Both the position numbers and the translations under genes were made by a program. Shown piece after piece: positions 1 through 7,276 of a DNA stretch of 11,373 nt (position 1 is the stretch's first letter; each line of letters begins with the position of its first letter). Under the pieces are notes generated by a model. The model ran no database searches. It was not told the DNA's origin and was given only the letters and a program-made list of their open reading frames with translations. Source of the stretch: Draconibacterium sp. (lineage in GTDB: Bacteria; Bacteroidota; Bacteroidia; Bacteroidales; Prolixibacteraceae). Location: the NCBI GenBank assembly GCA_030595485.1, contig JAUVDE010000070.1:1-11373 (forward strand), read 5' to 3'.

Positions 1-86
1 ACTGGTTTGTTTCAGCAGCACACACCGACGAAGATATTGCTGAAACATTAAAAATCGCTGATGAAGCGTTTAAGGCTTTAAAATAA
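1..86 (+). CDS. Class III aminotransferase, glutamate-1-semialdehyde type (3' end only)
   Basis: The third forward frame is open from the left edge to a TAA at 84-86 and gives 27 residues beginning WFVSAAHTDEDIAETL and ending AFKALK. This pattern, an HT(D/E)EDI motif followed by an amphipathic helix, is how PLP-dependent class III aminotransferases end, especially glutamate-1-semialdehyde 2,1-aminomutase and its relatives. The other two forward frames stop quickly. Only 27 nt separate its stop from the transketolase start, so the two genes are probably co-transcribed. The PLP-binding lysine lies outside the window, so neither the reaction nor the exact subfamily can be confirmed. Confidence 0.6.
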   Translation, partial: WFVSAAHTDEDIAETLKIADEAFKALK

Positions 87-113
87 TAATTAATCAATAA
101 TAAATTCGAAAGA

Positions 114-959
114 ATGGTACAAAAAGAAGAATACCATAAACTGCTGAAAACAGCCCGCACAATACGCCACTCTATCATCGATACTACGATGAAAGCCGGA
201 GGAGCCCACGTAGGAGGAGGAATGAGCGCATTAGATATGATGGTTACGCTCTACTTTAAATTCATGAACATCGACCCGGCAAATCCGGATAATCCCGATC
301 GCGACCGCTTTATTTTAAGTAAAGGTCACAGTGCCATTGGTTATATTCCTGTTTTGGCTGAACGTGGATTTTTCGACAAAGAATTGCTAAACGATTTCAA
401 TAAATTCAAATCGCCATTCGGAATGCACCCCGATGGAAATAAAATTGCCGGCTGCGATGCATCAACAGGTTCGCTGGGCCACGGAATGCCAATGGGAGTT
501 GGAATGGCTATGGGCGCAAGAATTCAGAAAAAGGATTTTTATACTTACGTAATTGTTGGCGACGGCGAATTAAACGAAGGTTCGAACTGGGAAGCTGCCA
601 TGGCTGCCGCTCACCATAAAGTAGATAACATTTTGGTGTTTGTTGACCGCAACATGCACATGATTGACGGTCCGGTTGAGGAAGTTATGAGCGTTGAACC
701 ACTAACAGACAAATGGAAAGCTTTTGGTTGGGAAGTATTGGTTATTGACGGGCACAACCTGAATGAAATTGCACAAGCCATTGAAACAGCACATAAAACC
801 AAAGGAAAGCCGGTTGTGGTAATTGCCAAAACGGTTAAAGGTAAAGGTGTTGATTTTATGGAAGACCAAACCAAGTGGCACTACGGAGCCATCGATTCGG
901 CTTTGGGCGACCAGGCACATGCTTCAATTGACAAAATGTACAGCGATTTAGGAATATAA
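114..959 (+). CDS. Transketolase, N-terminal subunit
   Basis: This 281-residue protein is the thiamine-diphosphate (TPP) pyrophosphate-binding half of a two-gene transketolase, which moves two-carbon ketol units between sugar phosphates in the non-oxidative pentose phosphate pathway. Visible landmarks are RHSIIDTTMKAGGAHVGGG (residues 18-36, the conserved family opening), SKGHSAIGY near 69-77, GSLGHG at 119-124, and GDGELNEG at 149-156 with N180 completing the Mg2+/TPP GDG-x(n)-N motif. The length is typical for an N-terminal subunit encoded apart from its partner. The start at 114 has only an A-rich leader (ATTCGAAAG), usual for Bacteroidota. The C-terminal half follows after 173 bp on the same strand. 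The split is an established architecture in this phylum and in archaea, not a frameshift. Cytoplasmic. Confidence 0.95.
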   Translation: MVQKEEYHKLLKTARTIRHSIIDTTMKAGGAHVGGGMSALDMMVTLYFKFMNIDPANPDNPDRDRFILSKGHSAIGYIPVLAERGFFDKELLNDFNKFKSPFGMHPDGNKIAGCDASTGSLGHGMPMGVGMAMGARIQKKDFYTYVIVGDGELNEGSNWEAAMAAAHHKVDNILVFVDRNMHMIDGPVEEVMSVEPLTDKWKAFGWEVLVIDGHNLNEIAQAIETAHKTKGKPVVVIAKTVKGKGVDFMEDQTKWHYGAIDSALGDQAHASIDKMYSDLGI

Positions 960-992
960 GATTCTGATTAAACTTTATCCATTCATTTAGTT

Positions 993-1070
993 ATGCGTCT
1001 TTTCCGTTTATACTGCGTTGATTTTTCCTTAAATAGCGAATGCTATTCTCGTCAAAATCGCCTTGTCTAA
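993..1070 (+). other. Hairpin-bearing insert between transketolase genes, with a 25-codon open frame
   Basis: The 173-bp gap between the transketolase halves contains an imperfect long hairpin. GATTTT (1020-1025) pairs with AAAATC (1054-1059), and AATAGC (1032-1037) pairs with GCTATT (1042-1047) around a GAAT loop. The two stems are separated by a symmetric 6+6-nt internal loop. An open frame of 25 codons (ATG at 993, TAA at 1068-1070) covers the same stretch. Its predicted peptide, beginning MRLFRLYCVDFSLN, has no domain I recognise, and I do not think it is a real gene. The hairpin has no T-run after it on the + strand, so it is not a standard terminator. An interspersed non-coding element is my best guess. 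Confidence 0.4.
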
Positions 1071-1132
1071 ACAAAAAATACATCATAACTATTCTAAAAA
1101 AAAAAATAAACAGAATCTAAAAACACAACAAA

Positions 1133-2152
1133 ATGAGTAAAGAAGTAACCGGAACAACCTGGAATGTTTACGATGCAAATAAACTTACACAGGCTGAAAT
1201 ATATGGACAAACACTATGCGATTTAGGTGATGTATATCCTGAAATTGTAGCACTTACTGCCGACCTTGCAAAATCAACTAAAATCGGACTGTTTCAGGAG
1301 AAATTTCCTGAACGTTTTGTAAATGTTGGTATTGCCGAACAAAACCTTTTTGGAATGGCTGCCGGAATGGCAAAAACAGGTTTAATTCCTGTGGTTTCTA
1401 CAATGGCTGCGTTTGCATCAATGCGAGCTGCCGAGCAAGTACGTACCGATATTTGCTACCAAAACCTGAACGTTAAAATTATTGCAACCCACGGTGGAGT
1501 GGCTTTTGCCTCAGCCGGAACAACACACCACGCAACCGAAGATGTGGCAATTATGCGCTCGTTTGCAAACATGACTGTAATTGTTCCTGCCGATGGAATT
1601 GAAACCGCAAATGCGGTAAAAGCTGCAATGAAAGTGGATGGTCCGGTTTATATCCGCATCGGACGTGGATTTGAGCCTACTTTCTACAAAGACGAGGACT
1701 ATGGTTTTGAAATTGGTAAAGCTGTAGAAGTTCGCGAAGGAACAGACATTACCGTAATTTGTATGGGAATTACCGTTCTGCAAGCTGCTGAAGCTGCCGA
1801 TTTCCTAAAAAAGAATGACGATTTAAGTGTACGGGTAATTAATATTCATACAGTTAAACCAATCGATAAAGAGGCAATTATGAAAGCGGTGACGGAAACC
1901 CGCCGAATTCTTACGGTTGAAGAACACACTGTTATTGGTGGTTTGGGAACTGCTGTTGCCGATGTTATTGCTGAAAGCGGTAAAGGTTGTGCTTTTACAA
2001 AAGTAGGTTTGCAAGACGAATTTGCTGAAATTGGTTATCCGGAAGATTTATACTCGCACTACAAAATGGATGCTGATGGTATTATTGAAAAGGTGCGCGA
2101 GATTATGGGTAAAGATTTTGAGGAAGATGATAACTGGGACGACGAAGTATAA
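1133..2152 (+). CDS. Transketolase, C-terminal subunit
   Basis: This 339-residue protein carries the pyrimidine-binding and C-terminal domains of transketolase and should pair with the upstream N-terminal subunit. GIAEQNLFGMAAGMA (66-80) contains E69, the conserved glutamate that activates the TPP aminopyrimidine ring. Next come the FASMRAAEQVRTDI motif (about 94-107) and the THGG...GTTHHATEDVA substrate-site region (about 119-138). The C-terminal domain has the usual TVEEHTVIGGLG stretch near 266-277. The start at 1133 follows an A/C-rich leader (ACACAACAAA), common in this phylum. The acidic tail (EEDDNWDDEV) is longer than in many relatives. The next gene starts 6 nt after the stop, so translation is probably coupled. 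Confidence 0.95.
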   Translation: MSKEVTGTTWNVYDANKLTQAEIYGQTLCDLGDVYPEIVALTADLAKSTKIGLFQEKFPERFVNVGIAEQNLFGMAAGMAKTGLIPVVSTMAAFASMRAAEQVRTDICYQNLNVKIIATHGGVAFASAGTTHHATEDVAIMRSFANMTVIVPADGIETANAVKAAMKVDGPVYIRIGRGFEPTFYKDEDYGFEIGKAVEVREGTDITVICMGITVLQAAEAADFLKKNDDLSVRVINIHTVKPIDKEAIMKAVTETRRILTVEEHTVIGGLGTAVADVIAESGKGCAFTKVGLQDEFAEIGYPEDLYSHYKMDADGIIEKVREIMGKDFEEDDNWDDEV

Positions 2153-2158
2153 ATTATT

Positions 2159-2935
2159 ATGATAGAAAATAAAAATTTATTAGTTGCCGAACTCAATATA
2201 AAAGCTGTCTTTCCGGTATTAAAGGTTTTGTTGAAAGACGACCCTAAAACTGCCGAGAAGTTCAAGGATGTAAATGCCAATGTGGTTTTCAGAGCAAAAC
2301 ACGAAGGCGGTTTTGTTGGAGCCAACCTTATTTTTAACGATGGCAATTTGGTGGTAGAACCAGAGCCGGTTGAAGAGGGTGATTTGATTTTCACCTTCGG
2401 AACAGTTGCTAAAATGAATACCTTTTTGAAAGGTGGAATTGCACTTCCGGCAATAAAAGGATTTACCAATTTCAAATTGCTTGCCAGCTTTATTACTACG
2501 CTTTTAAAGTTGAAGTTAATGATGCCCGATGTTCGTCCGAAAGATGAACTAAACAGGTATTTGAAGGTAAAACTAGCACTTTACATGGTAAGCACAGCGC
2601 TGAGCAAGCTGAACAAAACCGGGCACAAAGAGATGAATTCATGGACTGCCAAACAGCCCGACCGTATTTATCAGCTTTCGGTAAACGACACCGACATTGC
2701 TGTGTATTTGCGCATAAAAGCTGGCAAAACAAAAGCCGGACGAGGTTTATATAATCGCAAGCGACCTTTTGTACATATGAAATTCAGCGATGTTGACGGA
2801 GCATTAAAAGTGTTGCTAAAAGATGCACCTTTTGTTGAAGCCGTTGATAAAAAATATGTAAGCATTGAAGGTTCGCCGGAGTATGCAAATAATCTGAACG
2901 ACTTTATGATGACAATTCAGAGTTTGATTGCCTAG
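2159..2935 (+). CDS. SCP2-like protein of unknown role, in the transketolase operon
   Basis: I do not recognise this 258-residue protein with certainty. Its C-terminal third, FSDVDGALKVLLKDAPFVEA (209-228) followed by KYVSIEGSPEYANNLNDFM, resembles the end of sterol-carrier-protein-2 (SCP2) domains, which bind lipids in a hydrophobic tunnel. The middle also looks SCP2-like: GANLIFNDGNLVVEPEP (54-70), then GDLIFTF and a Gly/Leu-rich helix-rich stretch to about 120. The short motif LKVLLKD-x-P occurs twice (21-29 and 216-224) with different codons, hinting at a diverged internal repeat. There is no signal peptide, and the hydrophobic segment at 104-122 (KLLASFITTLLKLKLMM) is amphipathic rather than clearly membrane-spanning. 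It starts 6 nt after the transketolase C subunit, so it is almost certainly in that operon. The functional link is unknown. Confidence 0.65.
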   Translation: MIENKNLLVAELNIKAVFPVLKVLLKDDPKTAEKFKDVNANVVFRAKHEGGFVGANLIFNDGNLVVEPEPVEEGDLIFTFGTVAKMNTFLKGGIALPAIKGFTNFKLLASFITTLLKLKLMMPDVRPKDELNRYLKVKLALYMVSTALSKLNKTGHKEMNSWTAKQPDRIYQLSVNDTDIAVYLRIKAGKTKAGRGLYNRKRPFVHMKFSDVDGALKVLLKDAPFVEAVDKKYVSIEGSPEYANNLNDFMMTIQSLIA

Positions 2936-3034
2936 GAAGATTGAAGAGAGATTGAAAGAAAAAGATTGATGGAAATTGATTGAAGGAGATTGAGGAGAGA
3001 TTGATTTGATTGAGGAGAGATTGATGGAGATTGA
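2933..3034 (+). repeat. Cytosine-free ATTGA/GAGATTGA degenerate repeat tract
   Basis: From the stop codon of the preceding gene to 3034 the + strand has no cytosine for 102 bases. The pentamer ATTGA occurs ten times, often within GAGATTGA or GGAGATTGA, with irregular spacing. This is a degenerate, purine-rich simple repeat. No open frame of note exploits it on the + strand; a minus-strand open frame crosses it with a low-complexity Ser/Leu-rich translation and is rejected. It separates the transketolase operon from the AOR gene. Confidence 0.8.
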
Positions 3035-3094
3035 CAGGAAGAATTAGTACTTGATGCTCGATACTTGAAATAAAATAACTACGAACCGGAGTCA

Positions 3095-3122
3095 AACCTG
3101 TAACTTGCAACTTGTAACTTTG
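3095..3122 (+). promoter_or_regulatory. Candidate AOR promoter: AACTTG repeats ending in a TAnnTTTG box
   Basis: Three near-copies of TGTAACTTG/TGCAACTTG run up to TAACTTTG (3115-3122), which matches the Bacteroidota -7 consensus TAnnTTTG. No TTG sits at the usual distance for a -33 element, so the match is partial. If used, transcription would start around 3127-3130, leaving only a few untranslated bases before the AOR ATG at 3133. Confidence 0.4.
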
Positions 3123-3132
3123 TATTAAAAAT

Positions 3133-5004
3133 ATGGAAACCGTAACTGGAACAAATAATAAGATACTAGAGATAAACCTTTCGACTGGAGAGAATAAGGT
3201 AATCGAAATTTCCAACGAAGACAGAAAAATGTATCTCGGAGGAAAAGGTCTTGGATTAAAATTACTTTCCGAAAGATTAAAGCCACGTACAGATGCTTTA
3301 AGCCCTGAGAATGTATTGATTATAAACACTGGCATTTACATGAACAGTGGTGTGCCATGTTCTGCGCGTTTTAATGCCGTAACAAAATCACCTTTAACCG
3401 AAATTATTGTTAGCTCGTCGTGTGGTGGTCCTTTCGGAATGGCACTAAAAACAGCCGGTTACGATGGTTTGATTCTGTTAGGGAAAGCAGAAAAACCCTG
3501 TGTTATAGAAATAAAGGATGAAGCGGTAATTAACGATGCAGAAACATTGTGGGGAAAAGATACATTTGAAACACAGGCAGCTTTAGAACTTCCGAAAGCT
3601 GCCGGTGCATTGGTAATTGGCCCGGCTGGTGAAAATAAAGTATTATATGCTTGCGCCGTTTCTGGTCACCGATTTTTAGGACGTGGGGGAATTGGAGCCG
3701 TAATGGGCTCGAAAAATGTGAAGGCAATTGTTGCGCACGGGAAAAAAATAAAAATTAACCCGGTAGATAAACCATCGCTTGATAAAGCAAAAAAACGCGG
3801 AACAAAATACATTAACCAAAACCAAGTAACTTCTGTTAACTACAGAAAGTATGGAACAAATACACACGTTCTGCAGTGTAACGACAGTGGAATTCTTCCT
3901 GTAAGAAATTTTACGGAAGGCTCGCATTCGGAAGCTCATAAGGTTTCAGGGGAATTATATGCCGAGAAATTCACCAAAAAATTCTCTACTTGTAAACCTT
4001 GCACCATATTATGTGGACATGCGGGGGAATTCAGCGGCGAAATGATGCAAATTCCAGAATATGAATCAACAGGTTTGTTGGGCCCAAATCTGGAAATATT
4101 TGATCCAGAGCTAATTGCCAAATGGAATGACGTTTGCGGAAAAGTTGGAATCGACACTATTTCTGCGGGTGGAGTTCTTGCTTGGGCCATGGAAGCCTCA
4201 GAAAAAGGCATGCTAAAATCGGACTTAAAATTTGGTAAAGGAGATAATATTGAGCAGACAATTTATGACATTGCCAACCGTAAAGGAGTTGGTGACGATT
4301 TAGCAAATGGTACTCGGAAATTAGCAGAAAAATTTGGGGGTAACGAATTTGCCATGCACGTAAAAGGAATGGAACTTGCAGCTTACGATCCACGCGGAGC
4401 TTGGGGACAAGGACTTTCGTATGCAGTAGCAAATCGTGGAGGTTGCCATCTTTCGGCACCGGTATTTAGCATGGAAGGACTCTTACATTACCTACAACCA
4501 CACACCACAATTTCCAAAGCTGTTTATACCGATTATTTTGAGAATATGTACGCTGCTGTAAATTCGATGCATGCGTGCCAGTTTACTTCATTTGCCTATA
4601 TGCTCGAACCATTTGCGGTAAAAAACACACCCAAATTTTTGCTTAAATTAACCATGCAGTATTTGCCTAAGGTTGCTTTAATGTTAATGGACATTTCGGT
4701 TTACAGTAAATCTTTCGAAGCCATTACCGGAATTAAACTTTCGCAAAAAGAAATGTTAGAAACCGGGAAAAGAATACACACTTTAGAAAGGCATTTAAAT
4801 ACCATGGAAGGTGTCGATAAAAAAGCAGACACTTTACCCGGCAGGCTACTAAACGAAGGACGTTTAAACGACAAGAAAAAATACGTCGTTCCGCTAGAAA
4901 AAATGATTAAAACCTACTACAAAATTAAAGGCTACGATGAAAATGGTATTCCTAAAAAATCAACTTTAGAAAAACTGGAAATCAAAGTTCCTTTCTCAAA
5001 TTAA
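3133..5004 (+). CDS. Tungsten/molybdenum aldehyde:ferredoxin oxidoreductase family protein
   Basis: This 623-residue protein is a full-length member of the AOR family. These enzymes hold a bis-pterin tungsten (or molybdenum) site plus one [4Fe-4S] cluster and interconvert aldehydes and carboxylates using ferredoxin. The N-terminal beta domain is intact (LGGKGLGLKLL near 35-45, SGVPCSARFNAVTKSP near 72-87). The cluster ligands are visible as C287-x2-C290-x3-C294, with C482 as the expected fourth. PEYE (308-311) and H439 in GGCHL occupy the places of the Glu and His that line the metal site in the Pyrococcus enzyme. DPRGAWGQGLSYAVANRGG (419-437) is a family hallmark. No ferredoxin or pterin-synthesis gene is adjacent. 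The substrate cannot be read from sequence, and the tungsten-versus-molybdenum choice is inferred from the family. Cytoplasmic, with no signal peptide. Confidence 0.92.
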   Translation: METVTGTNNKILEINLSTGENKVIEISNEDRKMYLGGKGLGLKLLSERLKPRTDALSPENVLIINTGIYMNSGVPCSARFNAVTKSPLTEIIVSSSCGGPFGMALKTAGYDGLILLGKAEKPCVIEIKDEAVINDAETLWGKDTFETQAALELPKAAGALVIGPAGENKVLYACAVSGHRFLGRGGIGAVMGSKNVKAIVAHGKKIKINPVDKPSLDKAKKRGTKYINQNQVTSVNYRKYGTNTHVLQCNDSGILPVRNFTEGSHSEAHKVSGELYAEKFTKKFSTCKPCTILCGHAGEFSGEMMQIPEYESTGLLGPNLEIFDPELIAKWNDVCGKVGIDTISAGGVLAWAMEASEKGMLKSDLKFGKGDNIEQTIYDIANRKGVGDDLANGTRKLAEKFGGNEFAMHVKGMELAAYDPRGAWGQGLSYAVANRGGCHLSAPVFSMEGLLHYLQPHTTISKAVYTDYFENMYAAVNSMHACQFTSFAYMLEPFAVKNTPKFLLKLTMQYLPKVALMLMDISVYSKSFEAITGIKLSQKEMLETGKRIHTLERHLNTMEGVDKKADTLPGRLLNEGRLNDKKKYVVPLEKMIKTYYKIKGYDENGIPKKSTLEKLEIKVPFSN

Positions 5005-5040
5005 ATAATCTGCTTACTTTTAGTGCTTCAATATAAAAAT

Positions 5041-5607
5041 ATGAATGAAGCATTAAAGCATCTTTTTAAAACACTGGCGCCATTTGAGGAAGATGAACTG
5101 GACAGCGTAAGTAGTTTATTTAAACCTGAAAGCCTTGCCAAAGGCGAATACTTCAGTAAGGCCGGATTAATTTCCGATCGCATTGCTTTTGTCAATAAAG
5201 GTTTATTGCGCTCGTTTTACGACGTTAAAGGAAAAGATACAACCACCTTTTTTATGAATCCGGGAACAGTTGCAGTTGCTTTAATAAGCTTTTTACAAAT
5301 GAAACCTGCCATAGAAAACATTCAAGCAATTGAGCCGTCGGAACTACTTATTATTCCGAAAAAAGATTTGCTTCAATTATATAAAGAAGACTGGAAATGG
5401 CAACAGGTTGGACGTGTGCTGGTTGAAACCTATTACATAAAAATGGAACAGCGATTAATTGCCATGCAATCGCAAACTGCACAAGAGCGCTACGAAATTC
5501 TAATGCATGAATTCCCTGAAATTATACAAACCATACCCTTACATTATATTGCCTCTTATTTAGGCATGTCGCCTGAAACTTTGAGCCGGGTAAGAAAATT
5601 AATTTGA
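5041..5607 (+). CDS. Crp/Fnr-family transcriptional regulator
   Basis: The protein has 188 residues when started at the ATG at 5041. An in-frame GTG at 5023 would add six residues, but the ATG gives the usual family opening (MNEALKHLFKTLAPF). The N-terminal cyclic-nucleotide-binding-type beta-barrel covers about 15-115, with KGEYFSKAG and NKGLLRSFY typical of Bacteroidota members. A dimerisation helix follows (about 120-145), and then a compact C-terminal helix-turn-helix, LHYIASYLGMSPETLSRVRK (167-186). It has no cysteines, so it cannot carry an Fnr-type iron-sulphur cluster. The ligand is unknown, and most proteins of this short class have no proven cAMP binding. It follows the AOR stop by 36 nt on the same strand, so co-transcription and a role in controlling AOR are plausible but not shown. 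Confidence 0.9.
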   Translation: MNEALKHLFKTLAPFEEDELDSVSSLFKPESLAKGEYFSKAGLISDRIAFVNKGLLRSFYDVKGKDTTTFFMNPGTVAVALISFLQMKPAIENIQAIEPSELLIIPKKDLLQLYKEDWKWQQVGRVLVETYYIKMEQRLIAMQSQTAQERYEILMHEFPEIIQTIPLHYIASYLGMSPETLSRVRKLI

Positions 5608-5620
5608 TGAATTTATTTAG

Positions 5621-5661
5621 CAAAAAAATAGAGGAAACATCAAATTTGTTGCTTCCTCTAT
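5621..5661 (-). terminator. Intrinsic terminator for the Gfo/Idh/MocA gene, possibly bidirectional
   Basis: ATAGAGGAA (5628-5636) pairs perfectly with TTCCTCTAT (5653-5661) over 9 bp, enclosing 16 nt that can pair a little further. On the minus strand the stem is followed by a run of seven T (the A-run at 5622-5628), the classic rho-independent form. It lies between convergent genes, 23 bp from the Gfo/Idh/MocA stop and 21 bp from the Crp-like stop. In the + direction the stem is followed only by a mixed T-rich stretch, so function that way is less certain. Confidence 0.85.
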
Positions 5662-5683
5662 CTCATCTAAAATTTAGTTCTTA

Positions 5684-7021
5684 TTAACCTGTAAATTGCC
5701 AAGGGCTGCGGTAATCGCGAAGCAACATTTTATTGGCTTCGTCACTATTTGAAAAACGTTCAGTTTTCGGATCCCACTTCAGTTTCTTACCGGTTGCCAT
5801 TGCAATTTCTCCAATCAGCGCAACACTAATCGAACGGTGTCCAATTTCAGCAGGTGCAACGGTTTCTTTTCTCGACGTTATACATTCGATAAAATTCTGA
5901 TGATGATTTCGGCTACGATACAAACGAATGTCGCCATCGCCAATTTTTTCATCAAGTATCTTTGGGTCCGATGCAAACAAGCCTGAACGATTCACCTGAA
6001 TCCATCCTTCTTCGCCATACCAAACTGCACCCATTCCAAATTTATTATCTTTTTTACGTCCGTCCCAACCTTTACCTTTTCGTTTAAAATACTTACGGCT
6101 GTTGGCCACCCGCATTTCAATTCCATTGGCATATTCGTATTCAATATCGTATTCCATTGGCACATCATACATGTCATTTTCACGTATTACACCTTCTCCT
6201 TCAACCGAAATTGGCCCGGAACGTTCCATACCCAATCCCCACTGTGCAATATCAATATGATGCCCAGCCCAATCGGTTAATTGACCGCCCGAGTAAGCCA
6301 TTTGCCAACGCCAATTCCAATGTGAAATTCCGCGGTAAGGAACTTTAGGTGCAGGCCCTAACCACATGTCCCAATCTAATTCTTCAGGGACTGCAACAGT
6401 CGCAGGATTACCTGCTTTATGACCACCGTCGGGTAAACCAACCTCAACGCGCTTAATAGTTCCAATTTTACCATTACGAACAAGTTCGCATGCTCGGTGG
6501 AATTGCCCGCCCGAACGCTGCTGGCTACCTGTTTGCCAAATAATCTTGTTTTTCTCGGCAGCAGTAACAATCGCACGACCTTCTTTTACCGTACGTGCCA
6601 ATGGTTTCTGCCCATAAATATCTAAACCTTTATTCGCGGCTGCAATCGAAGGCAATGCATGCCAATGGTCGGGTACGGCAATATGGACGGCATCTAATTT
6701 CTCTTTTTCCAAAAACTCGCGATAATCGCCATAGGCGTTCGCATCTGAATTTCCATATTTTGCCTCAATCAAATCCAATGCTTTTTTGTTATGCGTTGTA
6801 TCTACATCGCAAACGGCAACGTATTGCACGCCAGGATTCTTCAGGAAATTATTCATATCACCGGTTCCCATACTTCCCAAACCAATTCCGCCCATTACAA
6901 TTCGGTCGCTAGCTGCAACGGCACCATTTTTCCCTAAAGCCGAGGCTTTAACAATTGTCGGAATCATCATACTTCCGGCAGCACTTAACGAAAGGTTTCG
7001 GATAAATTTTCTTCTTTCCAT
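5684..7021 (-). CDS. Tat-exported Gfo/Idh/MocA-family NAD(P)-dependent oxidoreductase
   Basis: This 445-residue protein begins with a twin-arginine signal, MERRKFIRNLSLSAAG, followed by a hydrophobic stretch to about residue 26, so it is predicted to be folded in the cytoplasm and exported. The Rossmann fold follows: GGIGLGSMG (44-52, GxGxxG), VCDVD (70-74) for the cofactor ribose, and AVPDHWH (115-121). The usual EKP motif appears as QKP (138-140), a known variation in this family. The C-terminal domain carries GGQLTDWAGHHIDIAQWGLG (245-264), with candidate catalytic D250 and H254/H255. Such proteins are abundant in polysaccharide-degrading Bacteroidota and act on sugars or sugar derivatives, some as glycosidases with tightly bound NAD (GH109 type). 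The substrate here is unknown. It stands alone on the minus strand with its own terminator. Confidence 0.93.
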   Translation of the reverse strand: MERRKFIRNLSLSAAGSMMIPTIVKASALGKNGAVAASDRIVMGGIGLGSMGTGDMNNFLKNPGVQYVAVCDVDTTHNKKALDLIEAKYGNSDANAYGDYREFLEKEKLDAVHIAVPDHWHALPSIAAANKGLDIYGQKPLARTVKEGRAIVTAAEKNKIIWQTGSQQRSGGQFHRACELVRNGKIGTIKRVEVGLPDGGHKAGNPATVAVPEELDWDMWLGPAPKVPYRGISHWNWRWQMAYSGGQLTDWAGHHIDIAQWGLGMERSGPISVEGEGVIRENDMYDVPMEYDIEYEYANGIEMRVANSRKYFKRKGKGWDGRKKDNKFGMGAVWYGEEGWIQVNRSGLFASDPKILDEKIGDGDIRLYRSRNHHQNFIECITSRKETVAPAEIGHRSISVALIGEIAMATGKKLKWDPKTERFSNSDEANKMLLRDYRSPWQFTG

Positions 7022-7063
7022 TTTTAACTAATTAGATGTTGTTGATATAGGTATTTAGGATAA

Positions 7064-7071
7064 CAAATATA
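7064..7071 (-). promoter_or_regulatory. Possible -7 promoter box for the Gfo/Idh/MocA gene
   Basis: Read on the minus strand the sequence is TATATTTG, a match to the Bacteroidota TAnnTTTG -7 box, 42 bp before the start codon at 7021. I found no TTG at the expected distance upstream, so only half of the promoter consensus is present. Confidence 0.4.
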
Positions 7072-7276
7072 ATAAGTTTTTGCGATGTACCATTCTTGTC
7101 TGTTCTGTTTAATAACCTGAGTTCGATTTAAAATGTTCTTCAGTTACCATTCATTAAAATAAAGAACCTTAGTCCTTTATTAAATTCTGAAATTGACATA
7201 AAAATAAGCATCACAAATAAGCTTGAATTTATTAGATTTGAAGAATGGAAGATTCAGCAATTAGAATAAGTGAATG
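7072..7276. other. AT-rich intergenic stretch without a gene
   Basis: No open frame with coding character was found on either strand. The only structure I see is an imperfect inverted repeat, AATAAAG (7158-7164) with CTTTATT (7175-7181), around a 10-nt loop. Together with the hairpin and decayed gene to its right it forms the 531-bp gap between the Gfo/Idh/MocA gene and tilS. Confidence 0.5.

Noticed and set aside
1020..1059. Terminator between the transketolase genes
   Set aside because: No T-run follows the stem on the + strand, and termination here would uncouple the two subunits.
114..2152. Transketolase split into two parts by a frameshift or insertion
   Set aside because: Each half has its own start, stop and leader and is the normal length for a two-gene transketolase. 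This arrangement is well established in Bacteroidota.
2059..2475. Minus-strand open frame of 138 codons opposite the transketolase C and SCP2-like genes
   Set aside because: It lies antisense to two well-supported genes and has low-complexity composition.
2933..3034. CRISPR-like or tandem array
   Set aside because: Unit length and spacing are irregular, there are no unique spacers, and the motif is only 5-8 bases.
2904..3335. Minus-strand open frame of 143 codons across the AOR start
   Set aside because: Its translation comes from the C-free repeat and the antisense of AOR, is Ser/Leu/Phe-rich and resembles no protein.
5023..5040. GTG start for the Crp-like gene
   Set aside because: The ATG at 5041 gives the family's usual N-terminus, and the six extra residues have no support.
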